DNA of 64,000 nt from GCA-2683135 sp964507445 (lineage in GTDB: Bacteria > Planctomycetota > GCA-002687715), in the NCBI GenBank assembly GCA_964507445.1, contig CAZDQF010000018.1, forward strand, positions 1 through 64,000. Direction: 5' to 3'. The notes under the pieces are model-generated. The model was not told where the DNA came from and ran no database searches. It worked only from the letters and a program-made list of their open reading frames with translations. Both the position numbers and the translations under genes were made by a program. Position 1 is the first letter of the stretch. The number at the start of each line of letters is the position of its first letter. Shown piece by piece: positions 1 to 9,200 of this stretch.

Positions 1-268
1 TCCCGTGCTGCCGGGACTAACATAGGCAGTGGTACCGAACGCGGGGGCAGGTCAGGCACTTACCTGAACAGGGTAGAGGATCTAGGCGAATGTCGTCCGT
101 GTTCCGAAGGCCGTGGCGCCGACGTCCGGGCAACTGCCAGAGAAACAACGCCCTGGTCGTGCTTCCACGCCTCAGCGATTGCCCATTAGCCCTTTGCCTC
201 AGGTGCTTTGAGGATGCCGATGAGCTTTGCGGACGTATTGGAGATCGCGGCGCTGGTGTGCGGGCAGT
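1..268. other. Left-edge non-coding stretch
   Basis: This stretch lies downstream of purF (minus strand). I see no recognisable protein, RNA gene or strong hairpin in it. Short open frames have no ribosome binding site and encode nothing familiar. A gene could end just outside the window on the left. Confidence 0.4.
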
Positions 269-1744
269 TCAGAAAGACGGGGCCTTGTCACCGTGACTGT
301 GGCGCTCGCTCTCGATGTACTGCAGGCGCTCGAGGCTGATGTCGCCGGTGGGGTAGTCCCCGGTGAAGCAGGCGTTGCAGAACGCCTCCAGCTGCTCGTT
401 GCCTTTGCGCGCGGCGACGTTCATGGCGTCCCGGTCGAGGTAGATCAGGCGATCCACGCCGAGGGACGCGGCGATGTCCTTCACCTCGCGTCCGTCGGCG
501 ATGAACTCGGTCTTGCTGGCCATGTCGATGCCGTAGGGGCACGGGGCCACCAGCGGAGGGCTGGTGACGCCGAAGTAGACGTTCCGGGCGCCGGAGTCAC
601 GCACCATCTTGACGATGCGTCGGGAGGTGTTGCCGCGCACGATGCTGTCGTCCACCAGGAGCACGTCCTTGCCTTCGAACTCCAGGCGGATGGGGTTCAG
701 CTTCCTGCGGATGGAGGAGCTGCGGCTCTGCTGGTTGGGCATGATGAAGGTGCGACCGATGTAGCGGTTCTTCACCAGTCCCTCGCGGTAGGGGACGCCC
801 AGCTCAAGGGCCATGGCCAGCGCCGCGTCCCGGGAAGAGTCGGGGATGGGGACCACCACGTCCGGCATGGGGCCGCCGCTCGCCTTCCACTGCTGCGCCA
901 GGGCCTCGCCGAAGCGTCGACGGGTCTTGTAGACGGACACGTCGTCCAAGAACGAGTCGGGGCGGGCGAAGTAGACCCACTCGAAGATGCACGGGCGGTG
1001 GGGCTTGTCCCCGATCTTCTGTTGGTGGATCACGCGGTCGCCGTCCACGAACACCGCTTCTCCGGGGCCGATGTCCAGGGTGCGCTCGTAGCCGTTGACG
1101 TCCAGGACCACGCTCTCGGATGCGCAGGCGTAGGAGATGCCGTCCGGGTCCCGGCGTTCGCCGAAGCAGATGGGCTTGATGCCGAAGGGGTCACGGAACG
1201 CCACCATGCCGTGGTCCGCGATGGTGGCGACGACGCTGTAGGCGCCGCGGACCTTGGCGTACACCTCAGCCACGGCGGCGAAGACGTCGTCGGGGTTCAG
1301 CTTGGAGCTGGCGGCGCCGCGCAGCCGATCGGCGAGGGTGTCCTGGAGGACCCAGAGGATGGCCTCCAGGTCGCAGCTCGAGTTGGGGCGGGTGTTGGCG
1401 CGGCCGCTGTTCAGCTCGGCGACGTTGGTGACGTTGCCGTTGTGGGCCATGGCGACGCCGATGGGGTAGGTGTGGTGGAACGGCTGGGCGTCCTCGTCAT
1501 CCCCGGCTCCGACGGTCGGATAGCGCACGTGACCGACCCCCAGGTTGCCCTTGAGGCGGCCCATGTTCCGCTCGTTGAAGACCTCGATCACCAGGCCCCG
1601 GCCCTTCTTGACGTGGAAGGCGTCGGTGAACGTGGTGATGCCGGCGGCGTCCTGCCCGCGGTGCTGCACCGCCAGGAGCCCTTCATAGAGCTCGCCGGCG
1701 ACGTGAGACCCTTCCGGGCCGAATATCCCAATGAACCCACACAT
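269..1744 (-). CDS. purF: Amidophosphoribosyltransferase (PurF)
   Basis: Catalyses the first committed step of purine synthesis, PRPP plus glutamine to phosphoribosylamine, in the cytosol. The 491-residue protein begins Met-Cys-Gly-Phe-Ile-Gly, so Cys2 is the Ntn nucleophile once Met is removed. The glutaminase half contains AHNGNVTN, and the phosphoribosyltransferase half has the PRPP loop VLLVDDSIVRG. Cys residues in CIFEWVYFARPDS, APCPYGID and FCNACFTGDYP match the positions that hold the [4Fe-4S] cluster in the Bacillus-type enzyme, so this is probably the iron-sulfur class. I chose the ATG at 1744 because it puts Cys at position 2. An in-frame TTG at 1780 would add 12 residues that look like neither a propeptide nor a domain. 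No clear Shine-Dalgarno sequence precedes 1744. It is divergent from the MBL hydrolase gene. Confidence 0.95.
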   Translation of the reverse strand: MCGFIGIFGPEGSHVAGELYEGLLAVQHRGQDAAGITTFTDAFHVKKGRGLVIEVFNERNMGRLKGNLGVGHVRYPTVGAGDDEDAQPFHHTYPIGVAMAHNGNVTNVAELNSGRANTRPNSSCDLEAILWVLQDTLADRLRGAASSKLNPDDVFAAVAEVYAKVRGAYSVVATIADHGMVAFRDPFGIKPICFGERRDPDGISYACASESVVLDVNGYERTLDIGPGEAVFVDGDRVIHQQKIGDKPHRPCIFEWVYFARPDSFLDDVSVYKTRRRFGEALAQQWKASGGPMPDVVVPIPDSSRDAALAMALELGVPYREGLVKNRYIGRTFIMPNQQSRSSSIRRKLNPIRLEFEGKDVLLVDDSIVRGNTSRRIVKMVRDSGARNVYFGVTSPPLVAPCPYGIDMASKTEFIADGREVKDIAASLGVDRLIYLDRDAMNVAARKGNEQLEAFCNACFTGDYPTGDISLERLQYIESERHSHGDKAPSF

Positions 1745-1878
1745 CAGTTGCAAGTTAAGGAGCGACGGGACTATGCGCAAGATGCCCCGAGCCGCTATGT
1801 CGTGGAGAGGAGGCCGAAACTTCGTGGAGAAAGAGGCGAGGGTCGCTGGCCGTCCCGAGGTGCGTAGGATGGCCGCCC

Positions 1879-2595
1879 ATGAGTGAGGAGAGACTGTACT
1901 TTCGGCAGCTGCTGGCCGGCCGTGACTTCGCCGTCGACGATCCGGTGGCGGCCAAGATGCTGAACTTCGTCTATCTGGTGGGGGATCGGGAGGCCGGGGA
2001 GTGCGTCGTCATCGACCCCGCCTGGGGGGTGGCGGAGCTGGTCTCCATCGCCGAGGAGGACGGCATGAAGATCCGGGGGGCCCTGGCCACGCACCACCAC
2101 CCGGATCACGTGGGAGGGGATCTGTTCGGCATGGCGGAGATCGAGGGGGTGGCGGCGCTCCTGGAGCATCAGGGCCTCAAGATCCACTGTCACCAGGATG
2201 AGTTGGAGTGGATCCGGCGGGGTACGGGCGTCTCCGAGTCGGACCTGGAGGGGCACGGCAGCGGCGACGTGGTGGAGGTGGGGAGCGTGCCCATCAAGCT
2301 CCTGCACACGCCCGGACACACCCCAGGGAGCCAGTGTTTCCTGGTGGGTAACCGCCTGCTCGCCGGAGATACGCTCTTCCTCCAGGGCTGCGGTCGCACC
2401 GACTTCCCCGGCGGAGACCAGGACGAGATGTACCGTTCGCTCCACGAGCGGCTGGCCAAGCTCCCCGACGACACCCTGCTCTACCCGGGGCACCTCTACG
2501 GCCCGGAGGCCTCCGCCTCCCTCGGGGAGACCCGGAGTTCCAACTACGTTTTCAACGTGTCCGGTCTGGAGGACTGGCGGCGGCTCATGTCCTGA
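1879..2595 (+). CDS. MBL-fold metallo-hydrolase, glyoxalase II-like
   Basis: A 238-residue cytosolic metallo-beta-lactamase-fold hydrolase. It has the di-zinc signature THHHPDHVGG, a later HTPGHTPGS segment, the bridging Asp in LLAGDTLF and the last ligand His in LYPGHLYG. This pattern is typical of the hydroxyacylglutathione hydrolase, persulfide dioxygenase and YcbL-like group. The start ATG follows the divergent purF promoter region. The real substrate cannot be read from the sequence: a thioester such as S-lactoylglutathione or a related bacillithiol-type thiol ester is possible. It converges on the oxidoreductase gene that ends at 2608. Confidence 0.85.
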   Translation: MSEERLYFRQLLAGRDFAVDDPVAAKMLNFVYLVGDREAGECVVIDPAWGVAELVSIAEEDGMKIRGALATHHHPDHVGGDLFGMAEIEGVAALLEHQGLKIHCHQDELEWIRRGTGVSESDLEGHGSGDVVEVGSVPIKLLHTPGHTPGSQCFLVGNRLLAGDTLFLQGCGRTDFPGGDQDEMYRSLHERLAKLPDDTLLYPGHLYGPEASASLGETRSSNYVFNVSGLEDWRRLMS

Positions 2596-2607
2596 GCCAC
2601 GCTCCGG

Positions 2608-3588
2608 TCAGAGGGTGACCGTGCGTTCTTCGGCGATGGCGGTCTCGATGGCCTCGATCAGCTGCTGAGCGTGCCGGGCGTCGGTCAGGTCGGACAGGGG
2701 CGCCCCTCCCTGTCGGACGCAGACGTCGATGAAGTGCCGCACCTCATTGGTGATGGAGCCCTGGTAGGCAGTGAAGGTCTGGGAGTGGACGATGCCCGGC
2801 TTGATCTCCACCCAGTCCCGGTAGGAGTAGCGGGTCGAGCCGGCGGTGCCGATGGCCTTGACCACCACGGTCCACGGGTCGGCGGCGTGGTCATCTGCCG
2901 CGAAAGAGGCGCAGAAGTGGGCGAGGGCGCCGTTCTCCAGCTCCGCCACCACCATGGCCACGTCCTCCTCCGTGTACTCCTCGTAGCTGAGGGTGGCCTT
3001 CATGGCGGTGACCCGCTTCACCCGGCCGGCCAGGAACATGAGGATGTAGGAGTGGTGGGTGAGGATCTGGCGCACCACCCCGGGGTACTTGCGGGCCACC
3101 TCTTCGGGGTGGCGGATGTTGTAGAGGACGTAGACGGAGACCAGCCGCCCCAGCTCCCCCTCGCTGATGAGCTCGGCGGACCGGCGCAGCCCCTCCTCGT
3201 AGATGTAGTTGTGCCCCGGCATGCAGGTCACGCCGGCGCGCTCCGCCAGCCGCTGCATCTCCTCCACCTCCGCCGTGGACATGGCCACGGGCTTCTCCAC
3301 CAGCACGTGCTTCCCCGCCTCCAGGGCCATGCGGGTGTACTGGAGATGAGTCTCCAGGTTGGTGAGGACGAAGACCGCGTCCACGTCGTCACTCGCCACC
3401 AGGGCCTCCGGGGTCTCGAACCGCCGGCAACCGAACTCGGAGGCCCGCTGCTCCGCTCGCTCCGGGGACCGGTTCCACAGGCCCACGAGCCGCGCCCCGG
3501 GGCACCGTTCCACGGCCTTCGCTTGCAGGATCGAGATGTCGCCCGCGCCGATGAAGCCGACGCCGATGGGTCTGCTGTGGTCACTCAT
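2608..3588 (-). CDS. Gfo/Idh/MocA family NAD(P)-dependent oxidoreductase
   Basis: A 326-residue cytosolic dehydrogenase of the glucose-fructose oxidoreductase/inositol dehydrogenase family. The N-terminal Rossmann fold starts with GVGFIGAGDIS, and the family motif LVEKPVAMS follows at about residue 95. The C-terminal half has the usual alpha/beta substrate-binding fold with a His-rich segment (LTHHSYILMF). The substrate is unknown; family members act on sugars, inositols or amino-sugar derivatives. The ATG is the only sensible start, since the Rossmann glycines begin at residue 9. It lies only four bases beyond the 3' end of tRNA-Val on the same strand, leaving no room for a ribosome binding site outside the tRNA. 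Translation from a nearly leaderless RNA made by tRNA 3' processing is therefore plausible. Confidence 0.88.
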   Translation of the reverse strand: MSDHSRPIGVGFIGAGDISILQAKAVERCPGARLVGLWNRSPERAEQRASEFGCRRFETPEALVASDDVDAVFVLTNLETHLQYTRMALEAGKHVLVEKPVAMSTAEVEEMQRLAERAGVTCMPGHNYIYEEGLRRSAELISEGELGRLVSVYVLYNIRHPEEVARKYPGVVRQILTHHSYILMFLAGRVKRVTAMKATLSYEEYTEEDVAMVVAELENGALAHFCASFAADDHAADPWTVVVKAIGTAGSTRYSYRDWVEIKPGIVHSQTFTAYQGSITNEVRHFIDVCVRQGGAPLSDLTDARHAQQLIEAIETAIAEERTVTL

Positions 3589-3592
3589 GGGA

Positions 3593-3666
3593 TGGGCGAT
3601 ACTGGATTCGAACCAGTGACCTTTCCGGTGTAAACGGAGCGCTCTGACCAGCTGAGCTAATCGCCC
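3593..3666 (-). tRNA. tRNA-Val (anticodon UAC)
   Basis: On the minus strand the 7-bp acceptor stem GGGCGAT/ATCGCCC, the D arm GCTC-GAGC, the anticodon loop TTTACAC (anticodon TAC at 3632-3630) and the T arm ACTGG-TTCGAAT-CCAGT all fold correctly. The anticodon stem has one C-A mismatch at its outer pair (27-43). The discriminator base is A. The CCA end is not encoded, as the next bases are TCC. It reads GUA valine codons. The next gene's start codon follows within five bases. Confidence 0.95.
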
Positions 3667-3689
3667 TCGGGAGGCTCATGGTTCGTGGA

Positions 3690-3706
3690 TGCCCTGTCTG
3701 CGTCAA
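3690..3706 (-). promoter_or_regulatory. Possible tRNA-Val promoter (-35 region)
   Basis: The minus strand has a TTGACG hexamer (3706-3701, five of six matches to the sigma-70 -35 box) about 35 bases upstream of the tRNA 5' end. The -10 that should follow at 17-18 bases is poor (AACCAT or ACCATG). A good terminator lies just upstream, so the tRNA needs its own promoter in this gap. Confidence 0.35.
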
Positions 3707-3785
3707 GGGGAGGGGCCAGGCATCGGCGGCCCTGGCCGGTCGGCGATTCTCCTTTGGAGTGTCCGGTCGTGTTGGATGAGCCCTG

Positions 3786-3803
3786 CGTGCACCGTGTTGC
3801 ACG
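3786..3803. repeat. Short inverted repeat CGTGCA-N6-TGCACG
   Basis: A perfect 6-bp dyad with a 6-base spacer in the gap between the tRNA and the terminator. It may be a protein-binding site for the tRNA/oxidoreductase promoter or simply chance in GC-rich sequence. Confidence 0.25.
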
Positions 3804-3885
3804 AGAGGCCGGCCCGAGGGCACTTGCCCGCGCGTCGGCGCGTGACGAGTCCCGAGGGGCCGTGGGCGAGGGATCGACCAGGCAC

Positions 3886-3922
3886 AAAAAAAGCCCGCGC
3901 CTCCCCCCGGAGATCGCGGGCT
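3886..3922 (-). terminator. Rho-independent terminator
   Basis: On the minus strand an 8-bp stem AGCCCGCG/CGCGGGCT with a loop of about 15 bases is followed by a run of seven T. It faces transcripts arriving from the right. The nearest minus-strand gene ends at 4446, more than 500 bases away, so it either ends a long 3' UTR or serves an unannotated short transcript in 3923-4200. Confidence 0.75.
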
Positions 3923-4223
3923 GTGCCCGGTTCCCCACCGCCGCCCGTGCAAGAACTGCCGAGCGGTCGAACCAGACGGGTGAGTAATCGCAAGGTCCGT
4001 GCCGGAATCGCCAAAGGGGTCAGAGTCGGCTATTTCCGTTGTTTGGGGCCCGGGTGTGGGAGTGCGCGGGGGCTGAAGTCCTGGTTCTCGGACTTGTATT
4101 GCTGTTTCTCCGGACAAATGGCCGCGCCGATTCGTCTCTGTGGCGCAAAGCCGTGAATGCCGAAAGTTCGGCAATAGCCGTGCGGGCGCGTTGCCCGCTT
4201 CGCGGACTCCCACCCGCCCCCCA
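3923..4223. other. Gene-free stretch with hairpins
   Basis: No protein or known RNA family is recognisable here. It contains a 16-base palindrome TGCCGAAAGTTCGGCA at 4158-4173 (7-bp arms, 2-base spacer) and a hairpin GCGGGC-GCGTT-GCCCGC at 4182-4198, both just upstream of the broken prepilin gene. On the minus strand the stretch leads into the terminator at 3886-3922, so a short minus-strand RNA is possible but has no clear promoter. Confidence 0.35.
4158..4173. repeat. 16-base palindrome, possible operator
   Basis: TGCCGAA-AG-TTCGGCA is a perfect 7-bp inverted repeat with a 2-base centre. It lies 51 bases upstream of the start codon of the broken prepilin gene and may be a leftover operator of that gene. 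Confidence 0.35.
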
Positions 4224-4423
4224 ATGAGCCGATCCCAGCAGTATCCCCGGCCCTCCCGTGCCCACGAGGAGGGTATGACCCTGATCGAAGTCCTGGTCGC
4301 ACCGTCCTGGTAACCCTGCAGGACCTCGTGGCGGTGGCCCTGCGCCAGATCACCGGCGAGGCGTTCGGTTACGACGTGCAGCGGTGGCGCCGCTGGCTGG
4401 CGGAGTCGCGCCGAGAGCCTTGA
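4224..4423 (+). pseudogene. Broken prepilin-like gene joined to a HEAT-type tail
   Basis: From the ATG at 4224 the frame reads a basic leader ending EEG, then MTLIEVLVA, the classic prepilin peptidase site and start of a type IV pilin/pseudopilin helix. It stops at 4311 after 29 codons. In another frame (about 4302-4423) the sequence reads VTLQDLVAVALRQITGEAF, then GYD and WRRWLAESRREP, ending with a stop at 4421. That ITG-x-x-FGYD ... WRRW tail is familiar from HEAT-repeat proteins of planctomycetes. The two pieces look like remnants joined by deletion and frameshift. Which original genes they came from is not certain. Confidence 0.5.
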
Positions 4424-4445
4424 ACCGGGGATCCGGAAGGGGTGA

Positions 4446-6200
4446 TCAGAGGACGGTGATGACCTGCGCCGTGGAGGCAACGAACGTGGGGGCGATCCCG
4501 GGGGAGGACGAGAACACCGCGCCGCCGTTGCCGTAGATCAGGGCGCCGGTCTGGGTCCAGACCATGCCCCCCAGAGGGGAGGCGCTCGCCGCCGTTACGG
4601 TGGACGTGTGGGTGTCGAACAGCCAGATGGTGTCGTTGCCCGGACCCGACTGCCGCCAGGCAAGCTTGCAGGCATCGGAGGAGGCGCTGACCGCCGTGAT
4701 GTCGCCGGCGCCGAGGCTCGAGCTGTTGAAGGTGAAGCCGGCGACGGTGTCGTGGACGAAGAGGCTGGTGTTCTGGCCGGCGACCACGCTGGAGTCTGCT
4801 CTGAGCACCAGCCAGTTGCCCACCATGGCGGACTCATGGACGGTCCCCAGGTTGGACAGGATCTGTTGCCCGAAGTAGTCCGTGTCGCCGATGCGGACGA
4901 GGTCCCGTGGCTGGCCCTGGGGGCCCATGAGGAAGTAGCGGTCGCTGTGGGTCCCGGTGGCGAAGTGACCCTCCACGGTGACCGTGGGGAGGCTGGCGGT
5001 GGAGAACGGGCCGAGGCCGCCGAAGTTGCTCATGATCTGGAAGAACCCGGGGCTGTTGCCCGGAGTCGAGAGCATGAACTGGACCAGGGAGTAGGGGGCC
5101 GACACGAGCATGTTGCCGATGAACGGCAGGGGGAGGAACAGCACGAGGCGCGGTCCCGCGGAGGTCCCGTTGGAGCCGTCACCGAGGGCGATCTCGCTCT
5201 CGATGCCGATGAGCGTGCTGACACCCACGGAGCCCAGGGTCTTGTTCTCGTACTGTCCGAAGTTCTCCGCCACGAACAGGGTGCGCTGGCTGGACGTGCT
5301 CTCCACATACGGGACCAGGGAGCCGTCGTGGCTCAGGGCGAAGCCCGGCCGGGATGACGGCGACTGGTAGCCGATGGGGAGCTTCGGTCCCGGTTGGCCG
5401 AAGGCGTTGAGCTGCAGTCCGTCCGCGGAGCTGATGATCAGGACGTTGAGGTTCTCGCTGTCCCCGGCCCGCAGGGCGATGGTGGTGCCGTCGCCGCTGA
5501 CGGAGATCTCCGGGTCCACCCAGGAGGTGCTCACGGGCATGGTCACGGCCGCGGTCTGGCCCGTCGCCAGGTCGTGTCGCCACAGGGTGGTGGCGTCGGT
5601 GAAGAACAGGGCTCCCTGTGCGAAGGTCAGGGACCCGGTGTTGAGGGTGGGGAGCCCACCAGGGGGGCTCACGTCCACGTCCGACGTCTGCCCCAGGATG
5701 TCTGTCCGGGCCAGGTAGACGCGGGCCGGAATGGTCGGTGTGCCGATGGTGGCGAATGCGACCCAGGGACCGAAACGCGGCGCGGCGACGGTGCTGGAGA
5801 ACCCGGACGTGAGGCCGTCTCCGGGCTCTTCCGCCAGGGTGGTCACGCCTCCGTCGTGGACCCGGATGAACGAGGTCCCGTTCTGTTCGAGGACGCGATA
5901 CACGCGGGACGCGTCCGCCAGCCTGATCCGGGTGCCCCATTCAAAGGACTCACCCTTGGGGATGTCGTGTCGTGGACTGAAGGACTCCACCGTGGCGGTG
6001 AGGCGCACGTCCAGGAACGTGACATCATCCAGCCCGTCGGCGAGCACCAGCCCGCCGCCGATGGTGGACACGGTCCTGATGTCGAAGGTGCCGTTGGTCT
6101 CCTGGGCGGCGACCGCCGGTCCCTGGCCGTTGAGCGTCAAGGCGAGGGAGAAGAAGACCAGCGCCGGCACGAGCCTGGGCAAGTAGGTGTCGGATGCCAT
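4446..6200 (-). CDS. Secreted protein, predicted TolB-like beta-propeller
   Basis: A 584-residue protein of unknown function. From the ATG at 6200 it has a signal peptide (hydrophobic VPALVFFSLALTL, cleavage near VAAQ), so it is exported. The rest is Gly/Ser/Thr-rich with recurring units such as ISVSGDGTTIALRAG, LSHDGSLVPYV and a later ACKLAWRQSG, the strand pattern of TolB/WD40-like propellers in which 'S.DG..la' repeats. I see no catalytic residues. A second in-frame ATG at 6245 sits in the sequence TAAGATG at the end of the upstream regulator gene and could allow coupled translation, but it would place 15 extra residues before the signal peptide. Neither start has a good ribosome binding site. 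The gene immediately follows the kinase/sigma-54 regulator and may be its target or partner. Confidence 0.6.
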   Translation of the reverse strand: MASDTYLPRLVPALVFFSLALTLNGQGPAVAAQETNGTFDIRTVSTIGGGLVLADGLDDVTFLDVRLTATVESFSPRHDIPKGESFEWGTRIRLADASRVYRVLEQNGTSFIRVHDGGVTTLAEEPGDGLTSGFSSTVAAPRFGPWVAFATIGTPTIPARVYLARTDILGQTSDVDVSPPGGLPTLNTGSLTFAQGALFFTDATTLWRHDLATGQTAAVTMPVSTSWVDPEISVSGDGTTIALRAGDSENLNVLIISSADGLQLNAFGQPGPKLPIGYQSPSSRPGFALSHDGSLVPYVESTSSQRTLFVAENFGQYENKTLGSVGVSTLIGIESEIALGDGSNGTSAGPRLVLFLPLPFIGNMLVSAPYSLVQFMLSTPGNSPGFFQIMSNFGGLGPFSTASLPTVTVEGHFATGTHSDRYFLMGPQGQPRDLVRIGDTDYFGQQILSNLGTVHESAMVGNWLVLRADSSVVAGQNTSLFVHDTVAGFTFNSSSLGAGDITAVSASSDACKLAWRQSGPGNDTIWLFDTHTSTVTAASASPLGGMVWTQTGALIYGNGGAVFSSSPGIAPTFVASTAQVITVL

Positions 6201-6246
6201 TGGGGTGTCAGGAGGAGAAGACGAGGGTGAAGGGGCTGCCAGCATC

Positions 6247-9200
6247 TTAGCACCTGTCCTTTGCGGAGCGCCGTTTGTACGCGCGAACGTGGGCGCCCAG
6301 GTCGAATCGCTTGAGTTCCTGGTAGAGAGTGGAGCGGGAGACGCCGAGCCGCCGGGCGGCCTCGTCCTTGGCTCCGTCACTGTCCTGCAAGGCGCGGGCG
6401 ATAGCCCACTTACGAACGCTCTTGAGGTCGTACGGGATGTCCTCCGGGGCCTTGGCCCGGTGGGTCCTGATGCGGTCCGAGAGCAGCTGTTCCTCGATGG
6501 GGCCGGTCTCCACGAGGGCGTGGAGGCGTGCCATTTCGTTCTGCAGTTCCCTGAAGTTCCCGGGCCAGTCGTAGGCCAGGAGCTTGCGCCGGGTGCTCGG
6601 GGTCAGCGGGCGATCGTCACGACCGCGGGCCGCTCCGTAGCGGTCGATGAACGCCGCTACGTCCTCCGGCCGGTCCTTGAGGGGAGGCAAGTCGATGACG
6701 GTGCCACCGATCCGATAGAACAGGTCGGGCCGGAAGCGCTCGCCGGCGCGGAGCTCTTCCGGGTCCCGGTTGGTGGCGGTGATCAGACGGAAGTCCGTCT
6801 TCACCCGGTCGCCGGAACCCAGCGGTCGGATGCTCCCGTCCTCCAACGCCCGTAGCAGCTTGCTCTGCAACTCCATGGGCATGTCGCCCACCTCATCCAG
6901 GAACAGCGAGCCAGTGGCCGCCAGGCTCATGAGGCCGGGGCGGTCGTTGATGGCGCCCGTGTAGGCCCCTCGCTTCGCCCCGAAGACCTCCGCCTCCAGG
7001 AGACCGGCGGGGATGGCGGCGCAGTTCTCCGATATGAACGGACCGTCGCTGCGTTCCGAGCGTGCATGGATCTCCCTCGCGATCAGGTCCTTGCCCGTCC
7101 CCGTGTCTCCGACGATGAGGACGGGGATGCCGGTCATGGCCACCCGGTTCACGGTCTCCAGCACCGCCCTCATGCTCGGTGACTCGGCGATGATCGGATC
7201 GGAGTCCTTGGACATCCCCTTGGCCCGGAGCTCTTCCGAGACGGCGCATCGTTGCTTGCGTTCGTGCTTGAGCTGTTGCTTGAGGCGCAGGTTCAGGTCC
7301 CGGATCTCCGCTTCGTCCTCGGAGCGCTGGAACACCAGGGCGGCGTGGTCTGCGAAGGAGGAGAGCACCTTGATTCGCGTGTCGGAGAACAGGTCTTCTC
7401 GCCCGGGGTGATCCAGGTAGATGGCGCCGCGGACCTGTCCCGCTGCGGTGAAGGGCAGGCATGCGACGGACTTCAGCTTCAGGTTGTTGACGCTGAGCAT
7501 GCCGCCGAATCTGGAATCCGTCCGTGCGTTGCCGGTGGTGATGGGGCGGCCGTTGGCCAGCACGTCCAGGATGATGGTGGAGGACAGCAGCCGCTTGGGC
7601 ACCTTGATGCTCTTGCCCTCAGCGCTGCGCGCCGCGGCGCAGGAGAAGTCGTCCTGCTCTCGCAGGACCACGAAGCCGTGCTCCGCCTCCGCCAGCTGGA
7701 TCGCCGCGTCCAGGATCTCCTGCAGCACGTCGTTGGGCTTGCCGTTGTCCGCCAGCATTCGGGTGACGCCGATGAGGCCCTCCAGGGCCTGGACGCTGAC
7801 CTCGCCACCGTCGTCGCGGAGCAGGTCCAGGGTCTGCTGGATCTGCTCATGCCATCGTCCGTTGTACATGGTCAGGGCCTCCTCCGGATTCAGGTGCTGC
7901 AGGGAGCGCTCCAGGGCGTTGGCGATGGATCGCTGGTCGACGGTGTCAGGGAACCCCGCTGCCAGGAGGAGGGTGCCCTCCAGCTGGGTATGGGGGGAGT
8001 GAACTGCGTCTACAGCCCGTGCGAGCGCCGGCCGCTCCTTGTCGCCGAGCAGGCCGCAGGCATGGAGCGCGGCCATGGCTGTGACCACGTCCTCTGGTTG
8101 CCGGGCGGCGTCCACGGCCCGTCGGGCCTCCTCCTTCGCGGCAGGGAGGTCATCGGCGCGCGCGTGGAGGCGGGCTCTCAGGGAGTGGAGCCGGGCCGGG
8201 CGCTGTGGCTTGGCGGCCTCGTCGTGCGTGAGCAGGTCGAGGGCGGGGGGCTCCGGTTTCTGATCCAGCACCATGGCCTCCGCCAGGATGAGCTCCGTCG
8301 CGGATCGCTCGGCTGTGAACCCGGACGCCGTGGCGAGGGCCCGGGCCTCTTGTGCGTGGGCGCGGGCCGTGTCCGTGTCCGCCAGCACGAGGGCTCGCTC
8401 CGCCAGCCCGGTGAGGGCTGCCACCCGGCCCCGGGGGTGTCCCAACCGCGTGAACTCCTGGAGCCCGGCGTCGAGTTCGTTGACGGCCTCCTGCATGTGT
8501 CCGCTCCGGATCATGAGGGTGCCGCGGTTCACCTGGCTGGTGGCCATGCCGACGGCGTCACCGACGCGAGCCCGGATCGCCAGGGACTCCTCATGGGTCG
8601 TAGCCGCGGCGTCCATGCGCCCCGAGCGTTCGTACATCAGGGCCAGGTTGTTCAGCGTGTTGGCCAGGTTGATGAGGTGCTCCGCTGCGCGGAACGCCGC
8701 CGTCGCGTTCTCGAGATCGATGATGGCCGCCGCGGACTCGCCGCCGGCGGCGCGCACCAGACCTCGCAGTTGAAGCAGGCCGGCGGGGAGGGTCCCCATG
8801 GGGCCGGCCTGGTCGCTGGCTTCCATGGCGGCCTCCACGGCGGCCATGGCCCGGTCCGTGTCTCCGGCCCGATGCAGGACCTGAGCCCGGGTGCCGAGGC
8901 AGGCAGCTCTCTCGCGAGGTGACTCAGCGACCTCCGCCGCCCTGTCGGCGTCATCAAGGGCCTCGTCCGTAGCGCCTGATTGCAGCCGGCAGACCGCGCG
9001 GATGCGGAGCGACCTGGCCAGGTCGTCGCCGTCCAGGCCGAGCCCCACGGCCTCATCCAGCGCCCGTGTCGCTTCCGCGATCTCGCCGAGGAGCCTGTGC
9101 ACTTCTCCCCGCAGGGCGGCGGCGCGCGCCTTCGCTTCGGGGCCTCGTGCGGTGTCCTCCGCCAGGGCCACGCTCCATCGCGCCCCATCCCCGTCGCCCA

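Noticed and set aside
2671..3633. Plus-strand open frame ending GDTGFEPVTFPV across the tRNA
   Set aside because: This C-terminus is the well-known false translation of tRNA sequence; the frame is antisense to the oxidoreductase.
6200..6260. A sigma-54 (-24/-12) promoter before the propeller gene
   Set aside because: TGGCAG occurs, but no GC at the right spacing follows, so the adjacent sigma-54 activator cannot be tied to it by sequence.
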